Origin: Rhizobacter sp.
Lineage (GTDB): Bacteria; Pseudomonadota; Gammaproteobacteria; Burkholderiales; Burkholderiaceae_C
Length of the DNA: 64,000 nucleotides
NCBI GenBank assembly: GCA_025350965.1
Contig: JANXWV010000097.1
Span: 1-64,000 of the forward strand
Direction: 5' to 3'
Made by a program: the position numbers and the translations under genes. The notes beneath the pieces are model-generated. The model was not told where the DNA came from. It did no database searches and saw only the letters and a program-made list of their open reading frames with translations. This document shows positions 43,705 to 54,287 of this stretch, one piece after another (within the stretch, counting starts at the first letter, position 1; every line of letters begins with the position of its first letter).

Positions 43705-44136
43705 ATGGCACGCAGCACTCTCCATTCCGTCGACGTGCAATTCGGTGACTGCGACCCCGCCGGCATCGTCTTCTTTCCCAACTTCTCGCGCTGGATGGAC
43801 GCGGCCTCGCTGTCGTTCTTCATGCAATGCGGCGTACCGCCGTGGCGTGAACTGGTGAAGACGCGCGGCATCGTCGGCACGCCGCTGCTGGAGATCAACA
43901 CCCGCTTCATCAACGCAGTGACCTACGGCCAGACCATCCTGATCACCACCCGGATCGAAGAGTGGCGCAACAAGGTGTTCGTGCAGTCGCACCGCGTCAC
44001 GCGCAGCAGCGCTGCGGGCGAGCAGCTGATCTGCGAGGGCCGCGAAACCCGGGCCTTCGTCAAACGCGACGAAGCCGACCCCGACCGCCTGCGCGCCATC
44101 CCCGTGCCTGAAGACATCCGCCTAATGTGTTCCTGA
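43705..44136 (+). CDS. 4-hydroxybenzoyl-CoA-type thioesterase
   Basis: 143 aa hotdog fold. The catalytic segment FGDCDPAGIVFFPNFSRW is nearly identical in form to 4-hydroxybenzoyl-CoA thioesterases, with the conserved aspartate and the long helix after it. It should release 4-hydroxybenzoate or vanillate after the thiolase step, completing the side-chain shortening. It lies 52 nt after the SDR. Confidence 0.85.
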   Translation: MARSTLHSVDVQFGDCDPAGIVFFPNFSRWMDAASLSFFMQCGVPPWRELVKTRGIVGTPLLEINTRFINAVTYGQTILITTRIEEWRNKVFVQSHRVTRSSAAGEQLICEGRETRAFVKRDEADPDRLRAIPVPEDIRLMCS

Positions 44137-44197
44137 GCTCGCCTGCATTGCTGCTGTTTTCACCCGCGCTTTCATTGCCATTCCAACGGAGACAACC

Positions 44198-45352
44198 ATG
44201 CACAACATTCGCAGCGTCATCGCAGCCGCGGCCGCGCTGGCCGCCTCGCTCACGGTCGCCACCGCGCGCGCCGACGTGACCATCGGTGTCAGCATCTCGC
44301 TGACCGGCCCGACTTCGGCGCTGGGCATTCCGACCAAGAACGGCATCGAACTCTGGCCGAAAACGATTGCCGGCGAGAAGCTCCACGTCATCGTCCTCGA
44401 TGACGCGACCGATCCGACCACCGCCGTCAAGAACACGCGCCGCTTCATCACCGAAGACAAGGTCGACCTGATCGTGGGCTCGGTGGCTACACCGGTGGCT
44501 GCCGCCATGTCGGACGTGGCTGCCGAAGGGCAGACCGTGCAACTGATGCTCTCGCCCGTGAACCTGCCCGAAGGCAAGGGCGGCTGGTCGTTCCGCATGC
44601 CGCAGTCGACAGCCGTGATGGCGATCCCCATCGTGGACCAGTGGAAGCGCCTGGGCGTCAAGACCTACGGCTTTCTCGGCTATGCCGATGCGTATGGCGA
44701 AGCCTGGCTGAAAGACCTGGCACCGCTGGCCGAGAAGGCCGGCATCAAGCTCGTGGCGACCGAGCGCTTCGCGCGCTCCGACACCAGCGTGACCGGGCAG
44801 GCGCTGAAGCTCGTCTCCGCCAACCCCGACGCGATTCTGGTCGTGGCCTCGGGCAGCGGCGCCGCCATGCCGCACAAGGGCCTGGTCGAGCGCGGCTACG
44901 CCAAGGGCAAGATCTACCAGACCCACGGCGCCGCGAGCTTCGACCTGATCCGCGTCGGAGGTGCCGATGTGGAAGGCTCGTACGTCGTCTCCGGCCCGGC
45001 GGTGGTGGCGGGCATGTTGCCCGACAGCAATGCGAGCAAGGCGCTCGGCGTGAAGTACATCACCGAGTACGAGAAGGCCTACGGCAAGGGCCTCGCGAAC
45101 CAGTTCGGCGCGCATGCGTTCGACGTGGTCATCGTGCTGGAAAAGGCAATCCCGATGGCGCTGAAGAAGGCCAAGCCCGGCACCAAGGAGTTCCGCGCCG
45201 CGCTGAAAGACGCGCTCGAGACCATGGGCCGCACGCCCGTCTCGCAAGGCGTTCTGAACTTCACGGCCGCCGACCACTTTGGCTACACACCCGAGACTGG
45301 CGTGATGCTGACCATCGCCAATGGCGAGTGGAAGGTCGTGCCCTCGAAGTGA
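44198..45352 (+). CDS. ABC transporter substrate-binding protein (LivK-like, type I fold)
   Basis: 384 aa with a signal peptide (cleavage ARA-DV). [15 protein letters not shown], followed by the two-lobe Leu/Ile/Val-binding fold ([27 protein letters not shown]), identifies the periplasmic partner of the importer genes that follow. Related binding proteins in aromatic degraders take up phenylpropenoids and benzoates, which suits this operon better than amino acids. CGGAGA precedes the ATG. Confidence 0.88.
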   Translation: MHNIRSVIAAAAALAASLTVATARADVTIGVSISLTGPTSALGIPTKNGIELWPKTIAGEKLHVIVLDDATDPTTAVKNTRRFITEDKVDLIVGSVATPVAAAMSDVAAEGQTVQLMLSPVNLPEGKGGWSFRMPQSTAVMAIPIVDQWKRLGVKTYGFLGYADAYGEAWLKDLAPLAEKAGIKLVATERFARSDTSVTGQALKLVSANPDAILVVASGSGAAMPHKGLVERGYAKGKIYQTHGAASFDLIRVGGADVEGSYVVSGPAVVAGMLPDSNASKALGVKYITEYEKAYGKGLANQFGAHAFDVVIVLEKAIPMALKKAKPGTKEFRAALKDALETMGRTPVSQGVLNFTAADHFGYTPETGVMLTIANGEWKVVPSK

Positions 45353-45440
45353 CGCCACGCGCCGTGGGCGCTGCGCCTCGCGCGGCTTCCACGGCGCCAT
45401 GTTTCGCGCCGGCTTGCGCACGACCTTCGGGCTCATCGTC

Positions 45441-46481
45441 ATGGACTTGTCAATCGCCAGCATCCTGATGCTGGACGGCGCCACCAACGGCGCGATCTAC
45501 GCGTTGCTGGGCCTGGCCACCGTGCTGGTGTTCGCCATCACCCGGGTGATCTTCATTCCGCAGGGTGAGTTCGTGGCTTACGGCGCGCTCACGCTCGCGC
45601 TGCTGCAACTGGGCAAGGTGCCGGGCACGGTGTACCTGCTGCTGGCGCTGGCATTGCTGGCCGCAGTGCTCGAGGTCATTGCTGCGGCCAAGCGCGGCGT
45701 ACCGGTGCAGGTGGCGCTGCCGCCCGCCGGCCGCCTGCTCGCCTGGCCGGTGGCGGTGTGGGCGGTGGCCTACTGGGCTGCGCCGCTGAAGCTGCCGCTG
45801 TTCCTGCAATGCTTGCTGACGCTGGCCATCGTCACGCCGCTCGGGCCGCTGGTGTACCGGCTGGCCTACGAGAAGCTGGCCGACGCCACGGTGCTGGTGC
45901 TGCTCATCGTCTCGGTCGGCGTGCACTTCGCGCTGACCGGCCTGGGCTTGTTGTTCTTCGGCGCCGAGGGCTTTCGCAACCCGAGCTTCTGGGACGCGCG
46001 CTTCTCGGCCGGTGCACTGATGTTGTCGGGGCAGGCGGTGATCATCTTCATGGTCTCGGTCGCGCTGATGCTCGGGCTGTACCTGTTCTTCGAACGCACG
46101 CTGCGCGGCAAGGCTTTGCGCGCCACCGCCGTGAACCGGCTCGGCGCGCGCCTGATGGGTATCTCCACCTCGGGTGCGGGCCGCCTGAGCTTCGGCCTGG
46201 CAGCGTTCATGGGCGCACTCTCGGGCCTGCTGATCGGGCCGACGACGACGCTCTTCTACGACTCGGGCTTCCTGATCGGTTTGAAGGGCTTCGTCGCCGC
46301 CATCTTCGGCGGCCTGGCCAGCTACCCGGCGGCGGCGCTCGGCGCGCTGTTCGTCGGCTTGCTGGAGAGCTTCAGCTCGTTCTACGCGAGCGCGTTCAAA
46401 GAGGTGATCGTGTTCACGCTGATCCTGCCGGTCCTGCTGTGGCGCTCGTTCCAGCACGGCCACCACGACGACGAGGAATGA
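45441..46481 (+). CDS. livH: ABC transporter permease, LivH-type
   Basis: 346 aa with about 8-9 transmembrane helices. [21 protein letters not shown] at the N-terminus and the [10 protein letters not shown] segment are typical of LivH. The ATG at 45441 gives this canonical start; an upstream ATG at 45399 in the same frame would add 14 residues. It pairs with the fused LivM-LivG protein encoded next. Confidence 0.85.
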   Translation: MDLSIASILMLDGATNGAIYALLGLATVLVFAITRVIFIPQGEFVAYGALTLALLQLGKVPGTVYLLLALALLAAVLEVIAAAKRGVPVQVALPPAGRLLAWPVAVWAVAYWAAPLKLPLFLQCLLTLAIVTPLGPLVYRLAYEKLADATVLVLLIVSVGVHFALTGLGLLFFGAEGFRNPSFWDARFSAGALMLSGQAVIIFMVSVALMLGLYLFFERTLRGKALRATAVNRLGARLMGISTSGAGRLSFGLAAFMGALSGLLIGPTTTLFYDSGFLIGLKGFVAAIFGGLASYPAAALGALFVGLLESFSSFYASAFKEVIVFTLILPVLLWRSFQHGHHDDEE

Positions 46482-46488
46482 CGCCGTC

Positions 46489-48255
46489 ATGAACCTTCGC
46501 CGCAACACCCTCATCGCCTTCGTCGTGCTGCTGGCGCTGCTGCCGCAGCTGCCGGTGCCCGAGTTCTGGATCACGCAGGGCAACTACATCGGCCTGTACA
46601 CGCTCGTCGCCATCGGCCTGGTGCTGCTGACCGGTGTGGCCGGGCTCACCTCATTCGGGCAGGCGGCGTTCGTCGGTCTGGGCGCGTACACGGCCGCGTA
46701 CCTGACGCTGTCGCACGGTGTGTCGCCGTGGCTCACGGTGTGGATCGGCCTGGCCTTCACCGGCTCGGTGGCGCTGGTGCTGGGCTGGGTCACGCTGCGC
46801 ATGTCGGGCCACTACCTGCCGCTGGCCACCATCGCGTGGGGCTTGAGCCTGTACTACCTGCTCGGCAACATCCAGGCGCTGGGCAAGTACGACGGTCTGC
46901 TCGGCATCCCCGCGTTGAACTTCTTCGGCATCGACCTCAACACCGGCCGCAGCTTCTTCTACCTGCTGTGGGCGGTGGTGGTGCTGGCCGCCATCGCCAT
47001 CACCCACCTGCTCGACTCGCGCACCGGCCGCGCGCTTCGCGCCGTGAAGGGCGGCACCACGATGGCCGAGGCGATGGGCGTGAACACCTACCGCATCAAG
47101 GTCACCGCATTCGTGCTCGCGGCGCTGCTGGCCAGTGTGTCGGGCTGGCTGTTCGCGCACTTCCAGCGCACCGTGAACCCGTCGCCGTTCGGCCTGAACA
47201 TGGGCATCGAGTACCTGTTCATGGCGGTCATCGGTGGTGTCGGCCACGTGTGGGGCGGCCTTGTCGGTGCGGGCGTGGTGCAGATCCTGAAAGACCAGCT
47301 GCAGGTGCTGTTGCCCAAGCTGCTCGGCGGCAGCGGCAACTACGAGGTCATCGTGTTCGGTGTGCTGCTCATCGTGGTGCTTCAGTACGCCCGCGACGGC
47401 ATCTGGGCGTTCGTGGAAGCGCGCCTGCCGCACGTGCAGCGCAAGAACGACTGGGCGGCGGCGCCCGCGCTGACCGAGCGAGCGCGCCCTTCGCATGGCA
47501 GCGTCGTGCTCGACGTGAAGCAGGTGCGCAAGGAGTTCGGCGGCCTCGTGGCGGTGAACGACGTGAGCTTTCAGGTGCGCGCCGGCGAGATCATGGGCCT
47601 GATCGGGCCCAACGGCGCCGGCAAGTCCACCACCTTCAACCTGGTCACCGGCGTGCTGCCCGCCACACGCGGCGAGGTCAGGCTGCTCGGTGAGCGCATC
47701 GAAGGCCTGGCTTCGCGCGAGATCGCGCGGCGTGGCGTGTCGCGCACCTTCCAGCACGTGAAGATGATCGCCGGCATGACGGTGCTCGAGAACGTGGCCC
47801 TCGGCGCCCACCTGCGCGGCACCCGCGGCGTGGCGAGCGCGATGCTGCGCACCGACCGCGCCGAGGAACGCCAGTTGCTCAAAGAGGCCGAGAAGCAGCT
47901 GCGCCGCATCGGCATGGCCGAGCAGATGCACGAGCTGGCAGGCAACCTGGCACTCGGCCCGCAGCGCCTGATGGAGATCGCCCGCGCCCTGTGCGCCGAC
48001 CCGATGCTGCTGCTGCTCGACGAGCCCGCCGCCGGCCTGCGCCTGAAAGAGAAGCAGGGCCTGGCCGACGTGCTGCGCCAACTGCGCGGCGAGGGCTTGA
48101 GCATCCTGCTCGTCGAGCACGACATGGACCTGGTCATGGGCCTGGTCGACCGCATCGTCGTGATGGAGTTCGGCACGAAGCTCATCGAAGGCACGCCCGA
48201 AGAAGTGCAGGCCAGCCCGGCGGTGCGCGCGGCCTACCTCGGCACGGAGCACTGA
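46489..48255 (+). CDS. Fused LivM permease - LivG ATPase
   Basis: 588 aa. Residues 1-310 are a LivM-type permease ([35 protein letters not shown]), and residues 340-588 a LivG ATPase with Walker [11 protein letters not shown], Walker [11 protein letters not shown] and an H-loop [10 protein letters not shown]. The ABC signature is degenerate ([16 protein letters not shown]), and the residues after Walker B are LRLKEKQ rather than the usual LNPxE. Each half is usually a separate protein; the join is through a short Ala/Arg linker (about 315-340). Confidence 0.87.
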   Translation: MNLRRNTLIAFVVLLALLPQLPVPEFWITQGNYIGLYTLVAIGLVLLTGVAGLTSFGQAAFVGLGAYTAAYLTLSHGVSPWLTVWIGLAFTGSVALVLGWVTLRMSGHYLPLATIAWGLSLYYLLGNIQALGKYDGLLGIPALNFFGIDLNTGRSFFYLLWAVVVLAAIAITHLLDSRTGRALRAVKGGTTMAEAMGVNTYRIKVTAFVLAALLASVSGWLFAHFQRTVNPSPFGLNMGIEYLFMAVIGGVGHVWGGLVGAGVVQILKDQLQVLLPKLLGGSGNYEVIVFGVLLIVVLQYARDGIWAFVEARLPHVQRKNDWAAAPALTERARPSHGSVVLDVKQVRKEFGGLVAVNDVSFQVRAGEIMGLIGPNGAGKSTTFNLVTGVLPATRGEVRLLGERIEGLASREIARRGVSRTFQHVKMIAGMTVLENVALGAHLRGTRGVASAMLRTDRAEERQLLKEAEKQLRRIGMAEQMHELAGNLALGPQRLMEIARALCADPMLLLLDEPAAGLRLKEKQGLADVLRQLRGEGLSILLVEHDMDLVMGLVDRIVVMEFGTKLIEGTPEEVQASPAVRAAYLGTEH

Positions 48256-48256
48256 C

Positions 48257-48997
48257 ATGACCGACCTGATCCTCGACGTCACAGACCTGCATGCCGGCTA
48301 CGGCCGAGCCGAAGTGCTGCACGGCCTGAACCTGAAGGCCGAGGCCGGCAGCGTGGTCACGGTGATCGGGCCGAACGGGGCCGGCAAGTCGACGTTGCTG
48401 AATGCGCTGATGGGCGTGCTGCCGGCCAAGGGCCGCATCGCCTACCGCGGCCAACCGGTCATGCTGCACACACTCGAAGAGCGCGTGATGGCCGGCATCG
48501 CCCTGGTGCCTGAAACGCGCGCCTTGTTCGGCACCATGCCGGTCGAAGACAACTTGCTGCTCGGTGGCTACCGGCAGGTGCTGCTCGGCAACAAGGACAG
48601 TGCTGCGGCGCTGACCGGTGTCTACGACATCTTCCCGCGCCTGAAGGAGCGGCGCACGCAGCTTGCCGGAACCTTGTCGGGCGGTGAGCGCCAGATGCTG
48701 GCAGTGGGCCGGGCCCTGATGAGCAAGCCGGCACTCCTGATGCTCGACGAGCCGAGCCTCGGCCTGGCGCCGCTGGTGGTGAAGGAGATCTTCCGCATCA
48801 TCGACGGCCTGCGCGCCACCGGCGTGACCATCCTGCTCGTCGAGCAGAACGCACGCGCCGCGCTCGAAGTGGCGGACTACGGCTATGTGCTGGAGATGGG
48901 CGAAATCGCCCTGGAAGGCCCGGCGCGCGAGCTGGCCACCGACGCGCGCGTGATCGACACCTATCTCGGCGCTGCGCGGCAGAAGAAGCCCGCTTGA
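48257..48997 (+). CDS. livF: ABC transporter ATP-binding protein, LivF-type
   Basis: 246 aa. Walker [12 protein letters not shown], signature LSGGERQMLAVGRAL, Walker B LLMLDEPSLGLAP and H-loop LLVEQNARAAL are all intact, typical of LivF. It forms a heterodimer with the LivG half of the preceding protein. The stop overlaps the MarR start. Confidence 0.9.
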   Translation: MTDLILDVTDLHAGYGRAEVLHGLNLKAEAGSVVTVIGPNGAGKSTLLNALMGVLPAKGRIAYRGQPVMLHTLEERVMAGIALVPETRALFGTMPVEDNLLLGGYRQVLLGNKDSAAALTGVYDIFPRLKERRTQLAGTLSGGERQMLAVGRALMSKPALLMLDEPSLGLAPLVVKEIFRIIDGLRATGVTILLVEQNARAALEVADYGYVLEMGEIALEGPARELATDARVIDTYLGAARQKKPA

Positions 48998-49476
48998 TGG
49001 TTGCCGCGAGCCCCACAGATCAGGCGCTTCAGCGCCAGCGGCTGGATGCGTCGGGCCTCGCGTCGCTGGCCGGCTATGCGGCGTCGCTGGCGGCGTATCG
49101 GCTGCGCAAGAGCTTCACGCGGCACATGGGGCCGCTGGGCCTGAAGATCGCCGAGTTCTCGATCCTGATGCTCGTGGCGCGCAACCCCGAGGTGAACCAG
49201 AAGCAACTCGGCGCCGAGTTGATGATCTCGGCGCCCAACATGGCCGTGACGCTGGACCGCATGGTCGAGCAGGGGTGGGTCGAACGCGTGCGCAGCACCG
49301 CCGACCGGCGCGCGCAACACATCCACCTGACCCGCGCTGGCGCGCAGCTGGCAGAGCGCGCCGGCCGCATCGCAAGGACCATGGAAGCGCCGGAGCTGAG
49401 CGTGCTGTCGGCAGCCGAGCAGGCCTTGCTGATCGAGCTGCTGCACAAGGTGGCGGCGGGCAGGGCGGCGCGATGA
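48997..49476 (+). CDS. MarR family transcriptional regulator
   Basis: 159 aa with a winged helix: LGAELMISAPNMAVTLDRMVEQGWVERVRS is the recognition region, followed by the wing (DRRAQHIHLTRAG). The ATG at 48997 overlaps the livF stop by one base; a TTG one codon earlier is possible. MarR proteins of phenylpropenoid clusters (CouR type) respond to hydroxycinnamoyl-CoA. Its position mid-operon implies autoregulation with the pathway; the inverted repeat at 38801-38825 is a possible target. Confidence 0.85.
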   Translation: MVAASPTDQALQRQRLDASGLASLAGYAASLAAYRLRKSFTRHMGPLGLKIAEFSILMLVARNPEVNQKQLGAELMISAPNMAVTLDRMVEQGWVERVRSTADRRAQHIHLTRAGAQLAERAGRIARTMEAPELSVLSAAEQALLIELLHKVAAGRAAR

Positions 49477-50354
49477 GCGTCGGCATCGTGGGCATCGGCG
49501 CGATGGGCTTGCCGATGGCCGCCAACCTGCAGCGCCGTGGCCATGCCGTGCACGTGTGCGACGTCGATGCCGCAGCATTGGCCGCGGCCGCCGCGCAAGG
49601 CCTCGCGGCGTGTGGCTCGGCGGCCGAGCTGGCCAGGCAGTGCGCGCTGATCGCCATCGTCGTGGTCGATGCGGTGCAAATCGCCGACGTGCTGTTCGGC
49701 CCCGGCGGCGTGGTGCACGCCGCACGGCCTGCCGGCGCGGCGCCGCTTGCGGTGATGCTGTGCTCCACCATCGCCGCGCACGACACCGAACGCTTCCACG
49801 CGCGGCTGGCCACGCACGGCATCGACCTGCTCGACGCCCCCATCTCCGGCGGCCCGGTGCGCGCCGCGAACGGCACGATGTCGATGATGCTGGCTGGAAG
49901 CAGCGCGCTGATTGCGCGCTTCGAGCCGATGCTGCGCGACATGGCAGCCACCCGCTTCAACATGGGCCAGAAGGTCGGCGATGCGGCGCGCACCAAGCTC
50001 GTCAACAACCTGCTCGCCGGCATCAACCTCGTGGCCGGTGCCGAGGCGCTGGCGCTGGGCGCTGCGCTCGGGCTCGACAAGCGCGCGCTGTTCGATGTGA
50101 TCAAGGCATCGAGCGGCGCCAGCTGGATCACGACCGACCGCATGGCGCGCGCACTCGATGGCGACTACGCGCCCCGCGCGCGCACCGTGATCCTGACCAA
50201 GGACGTGGGCCTGGCGGTGCAGATGGCGATTGCTGCGGGCATCACCACGCCACTCGGCGATGCCGCCCTGCAGCTGTTCAGGGCGGCGGTCGATGCGGGC
50301 TTCGGTGAGCTCGACGATGCCGCCGTCGTCAAGGCGATCTGCCCCGATTTCTAG
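49473..50354 (+). CDS. Beta-hydroxyacid dehydrogenase family protein (3-hydroxyisobutyrate dehydrogenase-like)
   Basis: 293 aa. GIVGIGAMGLPMA is the NAD(P)-binding motif, DAPISGGPVRA the substrate-binding segment and TKLVNNLL carries the catalytic lysine. Members oxidise 3-hydroxyisobutyrate, tartronate semialdehyde, threonate or similar beta-hydroxyacids; the substrate here is unknown. It is coupled to marR by ATGA and precedes the E1 genes. Confidence 0.8.
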   Translation: MSVGIVGIGAMGLPMAANLQRRGHAVHVCDVDAAALAAAAAQGLAACGSAAELARQCALIAIVVVDAVQIADVLFGPGGVVHAARPAGAAPLAVMLCSTIAAHDTERFHARLATHGIDLLDAPISGGPVRAANGTMSMMLAGSSALIARFEPMLRDMAATRFNMGQKVGDAARTKLVNNLLAGINLVAGAEALALGAALGLDKRALFDVIKASSGASWITTDRMARALDGDYAPRARTVILTKDVGLAVQMAIAAGITTPLGDAALQLFRAAVDAGFGELDDAAVVKAICPDF

Positions 50355-50426
50355 CGACAACCCCAACAGGCTGCGAAGGGTCGGGCTGCTAGCATCTTCT
50401 GCACCCCATCACCGGCAGCACGAGAC

Positions 50427-51467
50427 TTGAATTCCGCCCCGACGCTGCTTGCCCACCTGCCCAGTCTGTACCGCACCATGGCGCGCATTCGTGCGTTCGA
50501 GAACGCGGCCGAGATCGCCAGCCAGGGCGGTGTGGCGGCCTGGGGTTTGAGTGCTGCGGCCAAGCCCGCGCTGGTGCGCGGCCCGTTGCATTTGTCGACC
50601 GGGCAAGAGGCCGTGGCGACCGGCGTGTGCGCCCACCTCGGCGTGCGCGACCTGCTCACTTCCACCCACCGCGGGCACGGCCACACGCTGGCCAAGGGCG
50701 CGGCCGTGGTTGCCATGATGTGCGAGCTGTTCGGCCGGGCCACCGGCACCAACCAAGGCAAGGGCGGCTCGATGCACATCGCCGATTTCAGCGTCGGCAT
50801 GCTGGGCGCGAACGGCGTCGTGGCAGCGGGCATTCCCATCGCCGTGGGCGCTGCGCACGCGTTTCGGATCAAGCGCGAACCGCATGTCGTGGCCTGCTTC
50901 TTCGGCGATGGCGCAGTGAACCGCGGGCCGTTTCTCGAAGGGCTGAACTGGGCCAAGGTGTACGAGCTGCCGCTGCTGTTCGTCTGCGAAGACAACCGCA
51001 TCTCGGCCACCACGCCCACCGGCCCGATGACGGCCGGAGAAGGCGCCACCGCACGCGCGCGCAGCATGGGCATCGGCGGCCTCACGGTCGATGGCAACGA
51101 CGTGGTGGCCGTGCACGACGCGGCGCGAACCCTGATCGACGAAGTGCGCGCCGGTGGCGGCCCGCGCTTCCTGCATGCACTGACCTACCGTTTCAAAGGC
51201 CATGTGTCGGTCGACGCCGGCACCTACCGCGACGCAGCCGAGGTCGAGGCCGCAAAGCTCACCGACCCGCTGCTGCTGGCGCGCGCGAAGTTGCTCGCGC
51301 AGGGCATGGCCGCCGGTGAAATAGACGCCATCGACGCCGATGCGCACGCCGAGATCGCCGCCGCACTGGCCGCCGCCGAAGCCGCGCCGTGGCCTGAGCC
51401 GCGTGCTGCCTATGAAGACGTGATGTCGACGCTCGCCACCCGCGCCGGAGCCACCACATGGCGCTGA
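50427..51467 (+). CDS. TPP-dependent dehydrogenase E1 alpha subunit
   Basis: 346 aa from a TTG start; the next in-frame ATG (50478) would cut off the usual N-terminal helix. GKGGSMHIAD, then the TPP motif FFGDGAVNRGPFLEGLNWAK ending in CEDN, identify the alpha subunit of pyruvate/acetoin/branched-chain E1. It overlaps the beta-subunit gene. No E2 or E3 genes are seen in the operon, so its acyl acceptor must be supplied elsewhere, or the pair acts alone. Confidence 0.85.
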   Translation: MNSAPTLLAHLPSLYRTMARIRAFENAAEIASQGGVAAWGLSAAAKPALVRGPLHLSTGQEAVATGVCAHLGVRDLLTSTHRGHGHTLAKGAAVVAMMCELFGRATGTNQGKGGSMHIADFSVGMLGANGVVAAGIPIAVGAAHAFRIKREPHVVACFFGDGAVNRGPFLEGLNWAKVYELPLLFVCEDNRISATTPTGPMTAGEGATARARSMGIGGLTVDGNDVVAVHDAARTLIDEVRAGGGPRFLHALTYRFKGHVSVDAGTYRDAAEVEAAKLTDPLLLARAKLLAQGMAAGEIDAIDADAHAEIAAALAAAEAAPWPEPRAAYEDVMSTLATRAGATTWR

Positions 51468-52414
51468 TGACCTACGCGCAGGCGGCGGCTGCCGCACTCA
51501 CCGACGCGATGCGCGCCGACGCGGGCGTGGTCGCACTCGGTGAAGACCTCGGCCGCGGTGGCGTGTTCGGCCAGTACCGTGGGCTGCAGCAAGAGTTCGG
51601 CGCCCACCGCGTGATCGACACGCCGATCTCGGAAGCCAACATCATGGGTGCGGCCGTGGGCATGGCGCTCGCGGGCCTGCGGCCGGTGGTCGAGATGCGG
51701 GTGGTCGACTTCGCGCTCTGCGCCATCGACGAGGTCATCAACCAGGCCGCGAAGAACCGTTTCATGTTCGGCGGCCAGGGCCGCGTGCCGCTGGTAGCGC
51801 GCATGCCCATCGGCATCTGGTCGGCGTCGGCCGCGCAGCATTCGCAGTCGCTCGAAGCGTGGTTCGCCCACATCCCCGGCCTGGTGGTGGTGGCACCCGC
51901 CACACCCCAAGACAACCACGGCCTTCTGCGCGCTGCAATGGCCAGCGGCGACCCTGTCGTCTACATGGAGCACAAGGAGTTGTGGGGCATGCAGGGCGAG
52001 GTCGACACCGCCGAGGTGATCCCGCTCGGCCGTGCCCGCACTGCGCGCGCGGGGAACGACTTGACGATCGTGACCTGGTCGCGTGGCGTGCAGCCGAGCC
52101 TCGACGCGGCAACGGTGCTCGCCGATGGGGGCGTGTCGGCCGAGGTGATCGACCTGCGCACGCTCTGGCCCTGGGACGTGGACGCCGTGCTCGCGTCGGC
52201 TGCGCGCACGAAGCGCCTGCTTGTCGTGCACGAAGCGGTGCAGGTGGCGGGCTTCGGCGCCGAGGTGGCGGCCACCGTGGCCGAGGCCCTGGGCGTGCCG
52301 GTCAAGCGCCTCGGCGCGCCGCGCATACCGGTGGGTTACGCGCAGGTGCTGGAGAACGAGTCGCGCCTCACGGCCGAGAAGGTCGTGGCTGCCGCGAAGG
52401 GGTTCTTCCAATGA
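51458..52414 (+). CDS. TPP-dependent dehydrogenase E1 beta subunit
   Basis: 318 aa. VALGEDLGRGGVFGQY, DTPISEANIMGAAVGMAL, and later WSRGVQPSLDAA and VIDLRTLWPWD with VVHEAV are typical of E1 beta (acetoin/pyruvate dehydrogenase type). Forms an alpha2beta2 enzyme with the previous gene. Overlaps both neighbours. Confidence 0.87.
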   Translation: MALMTYAQAAAAALTDAMRADAGVVALGEDLGRGGVFGQYRGLQQEFGAHRVIDTPISEANIMGAAVGMALAGLRPVVEMRVVDFALCAIDEVINQAAKNRFMFGGQGRVPLVARMPIGIWSASAAQHSQSLEAWFAHIPGLVVVAPATPQDNHGLLRAAMASGDPVVYMEHKELWGMQGEVDTAEVIPLGRARTARAGNDLTIVTWSRGVQPSLDAATVLADGGVSAEVIDLRTLWPWDVDAVLASAARTKRLLVVHEAVQVAGFGAEVAATVAEALGVPVKRLGAPRIPVGYAQVLENESRLTAEKVVAAAKGFFQ

Positions 52415-53166
52415 CAACGATCAACGCGCGCACGGCCATCGTCACCGGCTCGGCCAGCGGCATCGGTGCCGCGACCGTGCTCGAACTCGCTCGCCAGGGC
52501 TACCGCACGGCCGGCATCGACCTGACTCTCGATGGTGCGCAGGCCACGGCGCGCGAGGCCGCGCAGCAGTACGGTGAACGCCACATCGCGATCCAGGCCG
52601 ACGTGACCGATGAGCCGCGCCTGATCGCCGCATTCGACGAGGCACTGCAGTTCCTCGGCCGCCTCGACGTGCTCGTCACCAGCGCCGGCGTCGGCGAGAC
52701 CACGCCCTTCATGGACCTGACCGTGGCCACCTTCCGCGCGGTCAACGAAGTCAACGTGATCGGCACCTTCGTCTGCATTCGCGAGGCTGCGAAGCGCATG
52801 CAGCGAGGTGGGCGCATCTGCACGGTGGCCAGCGTGGCCGGCATCCGCGGTGGTGGCCTGAGCGGCACCGGCGCCTACGCCGCGAGCAAGGGCGCGGTGC
52901 TGGCGCTGACGAAGAACGCGGCGCGCGCGCTGGCGCCGATGGGCATCAGCGTCAACACCGTGGCGCCCGGCGCCACGCTGACGCCGATGATTGCCGAGCA
53001 CTGGAAGAACGATGCACACCGCCAGCGCGTGGAAGGCATGAGCGTTCTCAACCGCACGGCGGAGGCGCGCGAGATCGCGGTCAGCATCGCCTTCCTCGTG
53101 TCGCCCGAGGCCAGCGCGATCACCGGCAGCACGCTGGTGGCCGACAACGGCCTCGTGATGTATTGA
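52411..53166 (+). CDS. Short-chain dehydrogenase/reductase
   Basis: 251 aa classical SDR: VTGSASGIGAATV, TSAGVGETTPF, TVASVAGIRGG and YAASKGAVLALTK, with VAPGATLTPM after. It could oxidise a hydroxy or reduce a keto group on the compound handled by the E1 pair. Coupled to the E1 beta gene through ATGA. Function unknown. Confidence 0.8.
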   Translation: MTTINARTAIVTGSASGIGAATVLELARQGYRTAGIDLTLDGAQATAREAAQQYGERHIAIQADVTDEPRLIAAFDEALQFLGRLDVLVTSAGVGETTPFMDLTVATFRAVNEVNVIGTFVCIREAAKRMQRGGRICTVASVAGIRGGGLSGTGAYAASKGAVLALTKNAARALAPMGISVNTVAPGATLTPMIAEHWKNDAHRQRVEGMSVLNRTAEAREIAVSIAFLVSPEASAITGSTLVADNGLVMY

Positions 53167-53221
53167 TTCGGCCTCACACCGCCCTACGCACCGCAACACA
53201 CCCAAGCACGGAGACTTCACC

Positions 53222-54235
53222 ATGACCCTCGCACGCCGCCAGATCATCCAGGGGATCGCCGCCACCGGCGCGCTCGCCGTGGCGCACCGGCCCCTCTTCG
53301 CGCAGACCGCGCCCATCACACTCAAGTGGGCAAACAACATCCCGGTCACGCACCCGAGCAACGTGCGCATCCGCGAGGCGGCCGAGAACATCAAGCGCGA
53401 CACCGCTGGCAAGGTCGACATCCAGGTGTTCCCGAACAACCAGCTCGGCGGCGACACCGACATGCTGTCGCAGGTGCGCTCGGGCGCGATCGACATCTTC
53501 CCGCTGTCGGGGCTGATCCTGCAGACGCTGGTGCCGGTCGCCGGCATCAACGGCCTGGCCTTCGCGTTCAAGGACTATCAGACCGTGTGGGCGGCGATGG
53601 ATGGCGACCTCGGCGCCTATGTGCGCGCCGCCATCGCCAAGGTCAACCTGCATGTGTTCGACAAGCCGCTCGACAACGGCTACCGCAACATCACCAGCAG
53701 CACCCGGCCGATCAACACTGCGGCCGACCTGAAGGGCTTCAAGATCCGCGTGCCGGTGAGCCCGCTGTGGACCTCGATGTTCAAGGCGCTCGAAGCGTCG
53801 CCGGCGAGCATCAACTTCAGCGAGGTCTACTCGGCGCTGCAGACCAAGGTGGTCGAAGGCCAAGAGAACCCGCTCGCGGTGATCGACCTGGCCAAGCTGT
53901 ACGAAGTGCAGAAGTACTGCTCGATGACCGGCCACATGTGGGACGGCCAGTGGGTGCTGGCCAACGGCAAGCGCTGGGCCGGTCTGGCGCCCGACATCCA
54001 GGCCGTGATCACCAAGCACGTGACCGATGCCGTGGTCAAGCAGCGAGACGACATCCGGCGCCTGAACAACGGCCTGGAAGCGCAGCTCAAGGCCAAGGGC
54101 CTGGCGTTCAACTACCCCGACAACAAGTCGTTCCGCGACGCGCTGTCGAAGGCCGGTTTCTACGCCGAGTGGCGCGCCAAGTTCGGCGACGAGGCGATGG
54201 CGAAGTTGGAGAAGTACTCGGGCAAGCTGGCTTGA
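53222..54235 (+). CDS. dctP: TRAP transporter substrate-binding protein (DctP family)
   Basis: 337 aa. LARRQIIQGIAATGALAVA is a Tat-like twin-arginine signal. FPNNQLGGDTDMLSQVRSGA and KIRVPVSP, with the arginine that pairs with carboxylate ligands, are typical of DctP. It captures an organic acid for the fused permease that follows after the repeat region. Whether the ligand is an aromatic acid or a dicarboxylate cannot be told. Confidence 0.88.
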   Translation: MTLARRQIIQGIAATGALAVAHRPLFAQTAPITLKWANNIPVTHPSNVRIREAAENIKRDTAGKVDIQVFPNNQLGGDTDMLSQVRSGAIDIFPLSGLILQTLVPVAGINGLAFAFKDYQTVWAAMDGDLGAYVRAAIAKVNLHVFDKPLDNGYRNITSSTRPINTAADLKGFKIRVPVSPLWTSMFKALEASPASINFSEVYSALQTKVVEGQENPLAVIDLAKLYEVQKYCSMTGHMWDGQWVLANGKRWAGLAPDIQAVITKHVTDAVVKQRDDIRRLNNGLEAQLKAKGLAFNYPDNKSFRDALSKAGFYAEWRAKFGDEAMAKLEKYSGKLA

Positions 54236-54287
54236 CAGGTTGCTGAGAGCCAATGCTTCACCGCCGAGGCGCGGAGGACGCGGAGCT

